From Caulochytrium protostelioides (Eukaryota > Chytridiomycota > Caulochytriomycetes > Caulochytriales > Caulochytriaceae): a stretch of 64,000 nucleotides of DNA. Location: NCBI GenBank assembly GCA_003615045.1, contig ML014174.1, forward strand, positions 1-64,000. Reading direction: 5' to 3'. Both the position numbers and the translations under genes were made by a program. Below, piece by piece: positions 1-9,523 of this stretch. A model generated the notes under the pieces. That model saw nothing but the letters and a program-made list of their open reading frames with translations. It was not told where the DNA came from and searched no databases. Every line of letters starts with the position of its first letter. Position 1 is the stretch's first letter.

Positions 1-345
1 TGGGCACACCCCCGACCAGGCCGACACGGGCTAGCCCGGTCCGCAGGACCCGGGTGTATGCCCAGACGAATGTGGTCCTGAAACCCGGTCAACGCCGGGG
101 ACCGTGATCAGAGGTTTGCTGTGGTGAAAATCCAACAGCAAGTTTGTGAATCACGATCTCAATGCCGCGTTGAAAATCCGACGCTGTGTGGCCTTGCCCG
201 TCAGACCGGGGGCGTTGTGCCCCGGGCAAGCCAAGTTGCAGCCCAAGATCGGCAAGCTGAATGTTCCGCCGCTGAATCTGCCTCTGCAACATGATGCGAT
301 GCAGCAAGGCACCTGCATCACACATCACTCGCTTTCCGTGGTGCG
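1..345 (+). pseudogene. Relic of a TnpB/Fanzor-like nuclease C-terminus (copy 1)
   Basis: This is a decayed coding fragment, cut by the window edge. Around 46-120 one frame reads a stretch beginning RVYAQTNVVLKPGQRR and then hits a TGA stop. From about 146 a shifted frame reads NHDLNAALKIRR, then a VALPVRPG-type tail and KIGKL. The same series (R-V-x-A-x-T-N-V, then N-R-D-L-x-A-A-L-N-I-R-R, then a Pro/Arg tail) occurs at about 13880-14275 and 48535-49131. In TnpB and Fanzor nucleases the last RuvC motif is RDxNAAxNI, just after a zinc ribbon; here the Asp and the A-A-L spacing are visible but the zinc-ribbon cysteines are not. The frameshift and stop make it non-functional. The family assignment is inferred from motif order only. 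Confidence 0.5.
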
Positions 346-863
346 GGGTGGTGCCGCGTATGAATGATCTCGAAAGATTTGAATCGATCTCTGCTGGCAT
401 GGATTCTGATTCATAGTCACCGTCGGTATGGCTGCCGTCTGCGGTCGATTCAGTACGGTAGGCAGCCCCTCACGCCTACCAGACAAGACTAGCGGCAAAT
501 GCCGTTGGCAGTAAAAGAGAAAAAGCAAAAATGGTAAATCCGGTGTAGGGTCATCGGGAAAAATCGCGCCGGTGTCATCACTCCACCGCAAGCCACGCAC
601 AATCGTCTAAAGTCAGCCACACACCGTTTCCCGAGACTGAAAAAGCATGCTGGCCCATCTGCCGCTATCATGATTGTCATGTGCCGCATTACGCGACACG
701 ACAAAACGGGGGAAGCTATAGCAGGGTGACGGCGATTAGTTCAGCAAAATTGGAGTCACAACTTCGTGGATACTGCCGGAAGTGGCTGCCGCAGAACCAG
801 GATAGCGGCGTTCCGAAGTCGTGAACAGAATCCCATTCCCAACATGCCGGGCGGTTCAAAATG

Positions 864-871
864 TTTAAATA
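864..871 (+). promoter_or_regulatory. TATA-like element TTTAAATA
   Basis: TTTAAATA sits in otherwise GC-balanced DNA about 530 nt upstream of the tyrosinase start codon. The same octamer occurs at 7058-7065 upstream of the BAP31-like gene. A second AT-rich core (CTTTAATA) lies nearer the tyrosinase gene at about 1164, and either could be the core promoter. Functional use is inference. Confidence 0.25.
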
Positions 872-1397
872 GCGAGCAGAGCAGGTCTGCTGCTCATGCT
901 AGCGTTTTAAACATTGTCAACCGTCTGTTTTCGTTTCAAGGCACCAGCTTCCCGATTCTTGTCATAGATTATCCCTCATAGCACCTGGCCTTGATAGAAT
1001 ATTTTCTCCGTGGACCAACGCACCTCCAAAACGCACACCTCGCTCAGCGGAGCGCAGGCACGTGATCAAGTGACTTCAACCTGACCTGCGAATTCACGCT
1101 CTCCTCGATCCCGACTGATCGTCAATTTACCTCAACAGAGTCAATCCCATATGCTGCTCATTCTTTAATACCCCTGCCCCTGGTTCGGTGCCGCTCGTCT
1201 TGTTAATGGAACGCACATGCACGCACAAGAGCGTAACACAAGTTTGCCGTTTTCACATTGCCGTCTCTGACGTTTAACCAGCTGCCTCCGTCTACCGCCA
1301 GTAGTACCTGTGGTACCTGTTGGGTCTCCAACAGGTATACACTCTGTTCATTACCAAGTTGCCAACGTGGTGAAGGAACAACTCGCCCCGCGCTGAC

Positions 1398-3290
1398 ATG
1401 GCGCTGCCCATCGTGGCATGGGCGCTTCTGCTCTACCTGGTCCCTGCACTTGTTTCCGCCCAAAGGTCGGCGGTCCCTTCATACCCTGGGGAAACAGAGG
1501 GTCACATTGCGGTCGGAAACAACTTATGCCTGACAGCGCCTCTGGCGCGAACTGGCCCCGTCACTCTCAGCCCATGCAATCCTCAGTCGAGCGCCCAGCG
1601 TTGGGTGACCTCGCTGGGTCAGATCGTCAGTGTTGACAAAGGATTTCAGTACGGTACTACACAATGCTTGCAGGTGCAAAATGGGCTGACCAGCGAAAAC
1701 GCCCCGGTTGTTCTCACCAACTGCGGTATGAGGCGTAATTCCCTCGTCATTATCGATAACTCGCGGGCAACCTTCCAGTTCTCTCATACATACATGTGCC
1801 TCGGCTCCACGGGAAACCAAGTGGTCCAAATGCAATGCTCCCGTGCGCAGCGGGTTTCCTGGGCAAACCAGATCAGCAAAGGTCTCGATTGGGGCGAAAA
1901 CTGTAGCCGCAGACACGAGTGGCGCGAGTGGCGCGACATGACTTCGCAGCAAAAGCAAGCCTACATTTCGGGCGTCCAAGCCTTGCGTCAGGCAGCTAGC
2001 ACACAAGGTCTTCGATCCCGATACGATGACTTTGTCAACCTTCATGCACAGGCCATCAGCATCGTTCATAGCACACCCATGTTCCTCCCTTGGCACCGCA
2101 TTTTACTGGTGCTTTACATCACGACCATCCGTATGATCAGAAATGACAATTCCATCGTCATGCCTTACTGGGATGAAGGTTATGACGGACAAGATCCGCT
2201 ATCCAACAACCAGGTGTTCGGCAGTGGTCCGCTCCAGTTTGGAACCCGTAGTATGGGTGACGGATGTGTCCACGATGGCTTTGTCAGTGGCTGGACGTCC
2301 GTCACGCCATCGGTTGGCTGCCTCACTCGCAACTACAACGTGGGCTTCACGTGGTACGATTCCGCGATCATGAACTCCGTCGTGGCCACCACCAGCAACT
2401 CGTTCCACGAGTGGAGCAACAACCTCGAACGTGGTCAGCACGGCAAGGTTCATGCAGAGTTTGGTGGCGGTGGAACAATGACGTATACGTCTTACTCCAG
2501 CAACGACGCCGCCTTTTACCTGCATCACGCGGCCGTGGACTGGTACTGGTGGCGCAATCAACAGGCCCGCGGTCCTGGAGGCGGCCAGTACACCGGCTCC
2601 ATGGTCTTCGTTGAGGGTGGCGACGCCTCGCGTTCGGTCCCTGTGAGCATCAATGACATCTTCCCTGGATTCAACATACCCGTGTCGGCTGCCATGACCA
2701 TTAACAACTTATGCTACTCGTACCGGCAGTGGTCCCAATCGGACCTGACATCGGTAGCCTGGAACCGAAACATGCCCGCGTCTCACGGTGGGCCGAACAA
2801 CGGCTTCATGCCGAGCACCAATGCACGTATCCCTGGTCTCGTCCGTCGCGGCCTGGGCCTGCCAGTCACCCCGGAGGTGGCCTCGGCAACAGCTCTGATC
2901 AAACGTGAAGCCATGCCCGATGGACTAACTCAAGACATGAGCCAGCTGACGAAGTGGGGACGGAAGCACCCCCGTCCGTACCCTGATCAGTTCATCAGCA
3001 ACATGAACTGGGACTCCGTTTCTGTGCGACTGCTCGAGCAGCAGTACAATGACTGGGCTGATGCTTATGATGATGAGCAGCAGCGTCTCTGTTCTCAGGT
3101 GCGCTACCGGTATGCCACGTTTCCTCCTGAGACCTGGCAGATTCTTCCTAAATCGGAGTATCAGCAACTAATGACTCAACAGTACGCGAACATGCGCTTC
3201 GACAAGCGCAGTGACGATACGTGGTTCAGCGAACCCGTCTTTGCTGCTCTGCCAGAAAGCGACCAGCTCAATGAGAATGCTGAACAGTGA
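1398..3290 (+). CDS. Secreted tyrosinase (type-3 copper) with N-terminal ricin-type lectin domain
   Basis: A 630-residue secreted oxidase. Residues 1-21 form a signal peptide. Residues about 35-160 look like a ricin-type beta-trefoil, with paired cysteines (43/60, 90/109, 134/147) and a C-L-Q-V strand near residue 90. The tyrosinase domain follows. Its CuA ligands are probably H216, H224 and H233 (the last in FLPWHR), and its CuB ligands H348, H352 and H376 in AAFYLHH. The usual Asp-Pro before the last CuB histidine is Asp-Ala here. Tyrosinases hydroxylate and oxidise phenols to quinones, feeding melanin or wall cross-linking. The lectin domain could tether the enzyme to glycans; that is inference. 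The tail after residue 470 is not recognised. No intron is needed, and the start precedes a good signal peptide. The common central-domain fold is clear; substrate range (tyrosinase versus catechol oxidase) is not. Confidence 0.88.
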   Translation: MALPIVAWALLLYLVPALVSAQRSAVPSYPGETEGHIAVGNNLCLTAPLARTGPVTLSPCNPQSSAQRWVTSLGQIVSVDKGFQYGTTQCLQVQNGLTSENAPVVLTNCGMRRNSLVIIDNSRATFQFSHTYMCLGSTGNQVVQMQCSRAQRVSWANQISKGLDWGENCSRRHEWREWRDMTSQQKQAYISGVQALRQAASTQGLRSRYDDFVNLHAQAISIVHSTPMFLPWHRILLVLYITTIRMIRNDNSIVMPYWDEGYDGQDPLSNNQVFGSGPLQFGTRSMGDGCVHDGFVSGWTSVTPSVGCLTRNYNVGFTWYDSAIMNSVVATTSNSFHEWSNNLERGQHGKVHAEFGGGGTMTYTSYSSNDAAFYLHHAAVDWYWWRNQQARGPGGGQYTGSMVFVEGGDASRSVPVSINDIFPGFNIPVSAAMTINNLCYSYRQWSQSDLTSVAWNRNMPASHGGPNNGFMPSTNARIPGLVRRGLGLPVTPEVASATALIKREAMPDGLTQDMSQLTKWGRKHPRPYPDQFISNMNWDSVSVRLLEQQYNDWADAYDDEQQRLCSQVRYRYATFPPETWQILPKSEYQQLMTQQYANMRFDKRSDDTWFSEPVFAALPESDQLNENAEQ

Positions 3291-3714
3291 TCTACCCGTT
3301 TTGTGACTGATTGTCACATCTGCCTCACCGCTTGTTACGACGAACTTCCTTCTCCTCTACCTCATATCATCGGCCATCTTTGATTGCCTACCGTATAACC
3401 CTGTTTTACCACCGATTCATCATATTTCGCCGACATTGATTTATCCGTTTCTTCGCCCGTTCATCATAACTTCCCTCCTCCCGCCTACCACCTCTCATGT
3501 ACTCTCCTTTACCCCCTTAATCGATCTACCAATATACGATATAATGCTCTTGCTGCCTGTGACCAAAAACGGCGCAGTCATACGCATGGGTCTGACTGGA
3601 TACCAGTAAAAGCGAGCCTTCGTTACACACTAGAATTTTCTTAATTGTACAAGACTACTGACCGTTTCATAGATTCGGGTGTAGATAAAGCAAAATGGAT
3701 GTACATGTATACGT

Positions 3715-5502
3715 TTAGATACTAGAAATCGTCGTAAGGTATTGATTGACGGCTTTGAATAGCATTTCATGTCCCTTGTACCCGTAATGAATGTTATCGT
3801 ACGTCAGTTCTTTCATCGTTTTGAGCCAGGCCGGTAGTCGTTTGGTAATGATCTCGGGATTCAGCTTGTCGCCGTTGACAGGGCTCATCATACTAGCATC
3901 ATAAGCATAGTGTTCGTCATCGTTCGGCTTAAGCCATTCGGGACCTAAAAAGATCGTCCATGTATCGAGCACATCAATGTTGGAAAAAGATTTGGCAGCC
4001 CGCGTGGCCCCGGCACGGAATGCCAGTAAGCGCTGCGTGGAATCGAGGTCAAGGTCGGAGCGAAGATGCGGCGTGATGACCAACACACGGGTCGAGGGCC
4101 ACATCTTGCGAACCGCATATATCATGACGCGCAGTTGTGCCTCATACAAAGGCAGTGGCACGCCGATTTCCGCTTTAACAAAGTCATTTTGGCCCCAGAA
4201 CAGGGTGACGAGATGGGGCGACCTGCCTAGCGGCACCAAGCCTCGGGACATCTGGACCATCTTTCCCATGGTGTAGACACTGGTCCCACTCGAGTGAATG
4301 CCTCGGTTGAACACGTCACGCATCCGTGTTTGTGCTGACGCCAGCAAGCTCACCCATCCGCCTTGGCCCCCACCGTATTCGGTAATGGAATCACCGAAAC
4401 AGAGGATCGGGTTACCCCATCCAAGAATCGGACTGGGCCCGTGAGGATTCGGCTGTGGTCCCGTTGCCGCGACATTCTGAGCATCGTGCTCATCGAGCAG
4501 CTGCATGTCACCGAGACGCGCCGCCACATAGGGGCCCTTGGGGTAGGCTTCAAACTTCTGACGCGCAGGTTCGACAATCTCATCCAACTGGCGCAATGCA
4601 CTAAAAATGCCATCGAAGCGATCAGCTCCCAGGTCAACATATAGCGCAACAGGGTCCCTGTTCCATGCGGACAGAACAGCCGTCGAAAGCAGATGACCGG
4701 CCATATTGCGCTCTTGCGATTTATACGCATATGGGACGCGTAAATCGTCGTCTTCACGGAGCACACTTTCCCACATCCACAGGCTCTTGGCGCCGGGAGG
4801 TGGCGGTGGCAGCTGCAGCAGGGTCACACGGCCGAACCGAGATGCGGCTTTGACACAAGTCATGAGCGCTTCTAGGTCCTCGCTCGATGGAATCATGATG
4901 CTTAGGTGGTAGTCGAGCAAGGCCTTCCATCCGTTCGTCGCGTTGCGAGCCTCCCGTATCTCCTGGTTCAGCTGATTCTGGATGGTCGTCAACCACGTCA
5001 GAATGGTCCGGTTCGGATGGTTCTCTCCATAAGTATTTTCATCTTCCAAAACCGTATAGATAAGGGCACGTGGGACCCATTGCTTATCAGCATTCGGCTG
5101 CAAACGATTGAGAACGATCCGTTTGAGAGATGAACATGGGTCGTGCTTGTTGTGCAAGAAAAGGCACATGTACTCGGTGCTTAGGGGCACCGTGTCTTCT
5201 TGCGGAGGAGCCCAGGGATAGGCGAGACCTAGCGCGGAGGATAGGTTGGATACCGATGGGATGCTGATAAGCCAGATCGGGATCAGGATGGCGAGTAGGA
5301 AAATCAGCGCGACAAAGGGGACAGAAAGCGCCTTCAACACATGCCGGTACTTGGGATAATTTCGACGGCCATCCCCTTGAGGCAACGCGTCGTATTGGAT
5401 TACATGTTGAATCATGGCGGCATGTCTATTCTGTGAACGAAATGAATTGTTGGAATTGTTGGGCACGAGAAGAGCCCGTGCTGGTCTCAGGCTGGAAAAC
5501 AC
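3715..5502 (-). CDS. Type II membrane protein with C-terminal SGNH/GDSL hydrolase (IAH1-like) domain
   Basis: A 595-residue protein. A cytoplasmic N-terminus of about 58 residues precedes one hydrophobic helix at about 59-80, so the rest is probably lumenal or extracellular. Residues about 365-590 are an SGNH hydrolase: block I FGDSI (nucleophile S372), block II NRG (G401), block III GQND (N439) and block V DNIH (D569, H572). The GGW after block I and the VPLPLY after block III resemble isoamyl-acetate-hydrolysing esterase (IAH1). Such enzymes cleave acyl or acetyl esters; the membrane anchor suggests a glycan or lipid substrate in the secretory path, which is inference. Residues about 145-330 form a separate globular region with no sure match. 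A layout reminiscent of MGAT4-type glycosyltransferases (a SQERN segment followed by Y-V-D-L-G-A-D) is a weak guess. The next Met (residue 30) is an alternative start. Confidence 0.8.
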   Translation of the reverse strand: MFSSLRPARALLVPNNSNNSFRSQNRHAAMIQHVIQYDALPQGDGRRNYPKYRHVLKALSVPFVALIFLLAILIPIWLISIPSVSNLSSALGLAYPWAPPQEDTVPLSTEYMCLFLHNKHDPCSSLKRIVLNRLQPNADKQWVPRALIYTVLEDENTYGENHPNRTILTWLTTIQNQLNQEIREARNATNGWKALLDYHLSIMIPSSEDLEALMTCVKAASRFGRVTLLQLPPPPPGAKSLWMWESVLREDDDLRVPYAYKSQERNMAGHLLSTAVLSAWNRDPVALYVDLGADRFDGIFSALRQLDEIVEPARQKFEAYPKGPYVAARLGDMQLLDEHDAQNVAATGPQPNPHGPSPILGWGNPILCFGDSITEYGGGQGGWVSLLASAQTRMRDVFNRGIHSSGTSVYTMGKMVQMSRGLVPLGRSPHLVTLFWGQNDFVKAEIGVPLPLYEAQLRVMIYAVRKMWPSTRVLVITPHLRSDLDLDSTQRLLAFRAGATRAAKSFSNIDVLDTWTIFLGPEWLKPNDDEHYAYDASMMSPVNGDKLNPEIITKRLPAWLKTMKELTYDNIHYGYKGHEMLFKAVNQYLTTISSI

Positions 5503-6143
5503 TGATCCTCACTGATCCTCAGCTGGGGAATATCAATCGAGCGCGTCGTATCGTAAGTGTCTACTGCTGGGCTCTGCCCTAGGTTACCGTGATGAGGGAA
5601 AAATGGGGGGCTCTGACCGGTGCGTTCATTGCTGAATGAATCGAGCCTTCGTGCCGATTGGCATGTCTGGGTGTAATTTACAGAGAGTTCACGTTGAAAC
5701 ATCACGGAAGGCGGAGGAGCCTGCCAATCACTAGGGGTGGTATGATATAGACTAGCAAGTGGAACTAGCCAGTGGAAGAGTACAGGAACGGTCACCACGA
5801 AGAGCATCATCGTCGGCATTGCCATTATGGCAATGACCAACGTATCCCCATGGTTCGTGCTAATGAAAAATGATCATGTCAAGAACGACACACTCCATTA
5901 CCAACCGTCGGCGCTGAGCCGTCGGTCCGGCCATTCAGGTGCCATTCTTGCGATGGTGGCGTTCGTACCTGTCAGTGCACCGGTATCCTTGCATTTCACT
6001 GCGCGAAACAGACAAAAATGTTTGAATGTTCGATGGTGTTTGATGATGCCACCTTCTCTGTCAATCTCGGCCTGCAGGCATTTCAGGTCAGCGTTTTCAA
6101 CGGACGTGTCGTGGGTACATAGGCGATCCACCCCCGAGTGTGC

Positions 6144-6179
6144 TAACCCCACCCGGGCCAAATGGCCCGGGTGGGGTTA
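6144..6179. repeat. Perfect 17-bp inverted repeat with 2-nt spacer
   Basis: The left arm TAACCCCACCCGGGCCA (6144-6160) and right arm TGGCCCGGGTGGGGTTA (6163-6179) are exact reverse complements separated by AA. Thirteen of the 17 pairs are G-C. It could be a transposon end, a protein-binding palindrome or a hairpin in a transcript. No flanking target-site duplication is obvious. Confidence 0.9.
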
Positions 6180-6361
6180 ACAGTCGGGGCTTAGCACCAG
6201 AGGACTTCGCCGACCATGGACTGACACCACGTCAGCAGCAAGTGTGTGAGGCGTTCCCATGTCCCAATCGCAGAGACCGAGGGAGTGCGCGCCGGCTCAG
6301 CACCGCCAGAGGGGCGCGGGGGCTCATTGGATCAGCCGCGCCACGTGATGAGCGTCCTGCG

Positions 6362-6423
6362 CCTCCTCGGTCTCCGCCATGCTGCATCCCTCCTCGGTCT
6401 CCGCCATGCTGCATCCCTCCTCG
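6362..6423 (+). repeat. 27-bp tandem duplication
   Basis: Two identical 27-bp units (6362-6388 and 6389-6415), each beginning CCTCCTCGGTCTCC and containing GCCATGCTGCATC, are followed by an 8-nt partial third copy. There are no differences between the units, which suggests a recent duplication. Confidence 0.9.
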
Positions 6424-7057
6424 CACCTTCACGCGGCCCTGCGCCATCCAGAGACCACTACTATCGTTGTTCATACCGTTTCCGATCTGCATGCACAGAG
6501 GTCAGAGCCATGGCGAGGATCCCCGCAGACGCTTCACGCTCGTGGTCTCGCCGGAGAACATCGTTCCTCCGCATCTCATGCTCGGCAGCACACGCCAGAA
6601 GGCCCAGGTGGTCTCGTTCAAATCAGAAAAGAATCCATGAAAAAGGGGTATGCGATGCCTACGAGTCGGCCGAGGCGTCGCCCCGTTCAGACCGTTTTCA
6701 GACCGAGTCGGCGTGATGACAACACCAGCGCCATTGCAGCGCTGAGCATCTGCGTGGCGCAGTCACGGCCTGCGCAAGGCCGGTTGGGGGGAAGACGGCA
6801 TGCGGCCGCATGCAGCCCCTGACACGGGACACGGGCGGCCGGCGGCCCCAGACCCGTCATGACGTCATGAGGTCACCGAGCGTTCTTCCGTCGCGTTCGG
6901 CCGTTTCTCGTGTGGTCGGTCGGGGCCAGCAGGCCGCTGCCGGGTGTGTGGCGCACACGGTGCCAGACAGGGCACATCGCGTCACGTCATGTCCGTGCAT
7001 GTCGCAACACGCGGGTCCGGAGCGGCGCGACCACGTCCTCGCGCCGGCAGAAAAAAG

Positions 7058-7065
7058 TTTAAATA
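7058..7065 (+). promoter_or_regulatory. TATA-like element TTTAAATA
   Basis: The octamer lies in an AAAAAAGTTTAAATAG context, about 345 nt upstream of the BAP31-like start codon, in a 6.8-7.1 kb stretch that is otherwise very GC-rich. It is identical to the octamer at 864-871. A role as a core promoter with a long 5' leader is inference. Confidence 0.3.
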
Positions 7066-7410
7066 GACCCGGTCCGCCGTTATCGACAGAACGATCGTGG
7101 GTTGTGCGTGAACGACGCCCGAGGGGACGCTAGTCGTTTCGTGTCGCGACACCATTGTGCTTTCGTCTCGACTCCTCACGCACCAATCACACATACTGTT
7201 CAATCGCACGAGCCCTCCGCTCAGCGACCACTCCGCAACCCACTGGTTGTCTCGCAACCGAATCATTGTTGTCTCTGCCATCGATATCGGATTGTGGTCG
7301 GCGTTCTTGTTGCCCCTCACATTCCCGTGTGGCCGTGTCTTTCGTATCCATTCATTCGAGACGCGATTCCCCAGCATCTCCCCGCTGCATTGAGGTGAAT
7401 TGCTCCAGCC

Positions 7411-8157
7411 ATGAACACCTCGCAAGCCGAAGGGTCGGGGTCACCCATCATGACCGTCGTGCAGTACTTTCTCTGCACTGAGGCTGCGCTTGTCCTCTTG
7501 ATCAGCGTTCCCATCAACATCCCTGTCCGCCGCCGCGTTCTGGACTTCCTCCGCAACAACCCGCGCCTCAAGAAGCTCCGATGGGCCTACCACTCCTTGA
7601 ATGCTTTCTGGCTCTTCCTCTTTGTTGACGCTGCGATCCGTCTGCGCAGCACCGACAGCAAAATCCTGGCCTTGACCGGCGATTACGGTGATGGCAACGT
7701 CGCCCAATCGGGCGCCCCCATGACAGGCGGCGCTGGCGCGCCGGCTGGCACGGCCGCGCCCATGGCCGCCGCTGCCGGCGGTGGCTTCAATGTGATGGCG
7801 CTGCAGAACCTCAACAGCCAGCGCTACCACTTGCTCAGCGACCTCTACGTCTTGGCCTTCACCCTCTTCTGCAGCCTTGTGTTGTGGCAGCTCCAGCTCA
7901 CCATGATGCGCATGGGCCGGTATCGTGAAGAGCGCAACGCCCTGCGCGCTATGCTCAAGAACGCTCGAGCCGACGCGACCCTTGACACGCTTGACGCGCT
8001 TGATGGCGTGCCCGGAGTGGACCCCTTGGAGTCACCCGAGTCCCTGGTGGCGGGTGGAATGACCCCGACCCTGTCCGCGGCGGCGCCCTCGTCGAAGGCG
8101 GGCTTGGCATCGGCACAGAACCCGCTCGCGGTACCGGTGGGTCTGAAGGAAGAGTAA
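7411..8157 (+). CDS. BAP31/BAP29-family ER membrane protein (Yet1/Yet3-like)
   Basis: A 248-residue ER protein. The N-terminal third has the family pattern: a first helix TVVQYFLCTEAALVLLISVP (residues about 14-33), the P-x-x-x-R-R-R-V turn, then a second helix around FWLFLFVDAAIR (about 64-76). An Ala/Gly-rich insert (about 95-130) replaces the short loop seen in relatives. After it come QRYHLLSDLYVLAFTLF, which matches the family's N-x-Y-L-x-G-F-T-L-F segment, and a third helix. The coiled-coil tail is short and the last 40 residues are low complexity; no KKXX-type retrieval signal is seen, as it ends KEE. The family acts in ER sorting and quality control of membrane proteins. Met14 (7450), directly before the first helix, is an equally plausible start. 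No intron. Confidence 0.85.
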   Translation: MNTSQAEGSGSPIMTVVQYFLCTEAALVLLISVPINIPVRRRVLDFLRNNPRLKKLRWAYHSLNAFWLFLFVDAAIRLRSTDSKILALTGDYGDGNVAQSGAPMTGGAGAPAGTAAPMAAAAGGGFNVMALQNLNSQRYHLLSDLYVLAFTLFCSLVLWQLQLTMMRMGRYREERNALRAMLKNARADATLDTLDALDGVPGVDPLESPESLVAGGMTPTLSAAAPSSKAGLASAQNPLAVPVGLKEE

Positions 8158-9297
8158 GGCTAATCATCGTGCCTCATATCTGGATCACTACGCTTCCTTT
8201 TTAAAAATAGGATTCCTTTTGTGTAGTGCATCATTCCGTACGGCACTCCCCTCCGAGCGCGGCCTTGCCTGTTGGGTCGGAAAATTCCAGAAACAGGGGC
8301 CCCTGGCAAGGAAACACGCGCTTGGAGGCGCAAGCAGGACCTCCTCCACGGAGGATGCAGAAGAGAGGTCATCGTCCGCGAAGGCGGTCGCGAGGGGTCC
8401 GGTCTGATGGCTGGGGCGACATGGTTGGTGGATTGATGGATTGATTTGCTTATCGCCGCCACATGTCAGTGTGGCCGCGAAGCGTCGTGCCCACTCTCGC
8501 CGCCGTCTGAGCGACCAGGGTGGCGGGTCGAGTCGCCTTCCACGCCACGCCGGAGAATATTCGAACCACTGTCCGTGATCAGGCACAGGACGGCACAGAC
8601 TCGCGTTGTCACTATCCTTACGGTGACCGACCGGCCCCCCTAACGGATGCCTTCAACGGTGGGATTCGACGTCATACGGAGAACACAATCGCCAATATCG
8701 AATCGCTTCTTCGACAATTGCATGTCTCCCAGATCATATCATCGCATTGTGTCGATGCAAGGGAAAACTCTCCTAGTAGGCCGATTGTCGGCGGATGGCA
8801 TCGACGCCAGTTCGCCCGTAGGGCAGCCAAAAAATAGCTATCGAAATGATATTGCTAGATAGTAAGATAGTTTACTGTCGGTCTGCCGTCACGCAAAAAC
8901 GACAGAATATCGCTTTAGGCCACGCCAAGCGATCAGAGAGAAAGGCAACGTAGTACACTTCGTGGTGATGCACCTACAGGGCTCCATTTTCCCGTGACGA
9001 GGCCGCTGGTCAGCCAAACGGCATGCTGCTTCATGTCCAACATCAACAACGCTGATCGCTCACATCGCTCACATCCTTCGCTCAGCAAAAGGTGACGGAC
9101 CGATGCCCCCTTCTTTAATACCCATACACCCAACACGTCCACAGTGCCCCGCGACACAGGCAGGCGTCTGCTCGATACTAAACAACGAAAGAGTTTCGGT
9201 GGCGATGATCTAAGTTAAGGGGGTGAGGGACAGCCCATCGGGAGCCAACGAAAGGGCACCGAACAACGGGCAAGCACCACGACACGGCGAACCCTGT
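8158..9297. other. Intergenic, no gene seen
   Basis: This lies between two convergent genes (BAP31-like on plus, eL38 on minus). The downstream half, about 8820-8960, is AT-richer. Only short frames without recognisable protein features are present. Confidence 0.6.
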
Positions 9298-9523
9298 TTA
9301 GGCGGCGACCTTAGCACCGATGACCTCAACGGGGACGGTGGAGGGGAGAGCCTGCTGGAGCTTGGCGGCCTTGGCCGAGTCCGTCACGAGCAGGGTGTAC
9401 AGGTGACGCGAGCAGCGGACCTTGAACTTGACGTTGTCCGAGTTGTGCTTGATGCGCACAACACGGGTGTCCTTGCGGGACACGGTGTGCAGGAACTGCT
9501 TGATGTCGTTAAGAGTCTTGGCC
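9298..9523 (-). CDS. RPL38: Ribosomal protein eL38 (large subunit), 5' exon not located
   Basis: The last exon encodes a near-complete eL38: [18 protein letters not shown], then the V-R-I-K[14 protein letters not shown] core, then LYTLLVTD and a [11 protein letters not shown]-type end, about 74 residues against 69-78 in the family. The exon begins after a pyrimidine-rich acceptor ending CTGATAG on the minus strand. Only the initiator Met, or Met plus one or two residues, must come from an upstream exon. The candidate ATGs between 9524 and 9990 lack a good GT donor, so the 5' exon is unresolved. eL38 sits near the base of the 60S subunit. An early intron right after the start codon is common in fungal ribosomal protein genes and would fit. 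Confidence 0.93.

Larger units (their letters stand above)
5503..7410. other. Intergenic region with palindrome and short tandem repeat
   Basis: No convincing gene. A 117-codon minus-strand frame at 5487-5840 has one hydrophobic segment and ends just inside the SGNH gene; it may be 5' leader or chance. The stretch holds a perfect inverted repeat (6144-6179), a 27-bp tandem duplication (6362-6423) and a TATA-like octamer (7058-7065). Confidence 0.6.

Noticed and set aside
5487-5840. 117-codon minus-strand frame with one hydrophobic segment just upstream of the SGNH gene
   Set aside because: It ends 16 nt inside the SGNH gene in another frame. A 10-nt tandem duplication (CTGATCCTCA) sits at the junction, but neither removing nor adding a copy gives a clean join. 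It is left as possible leader sequence.
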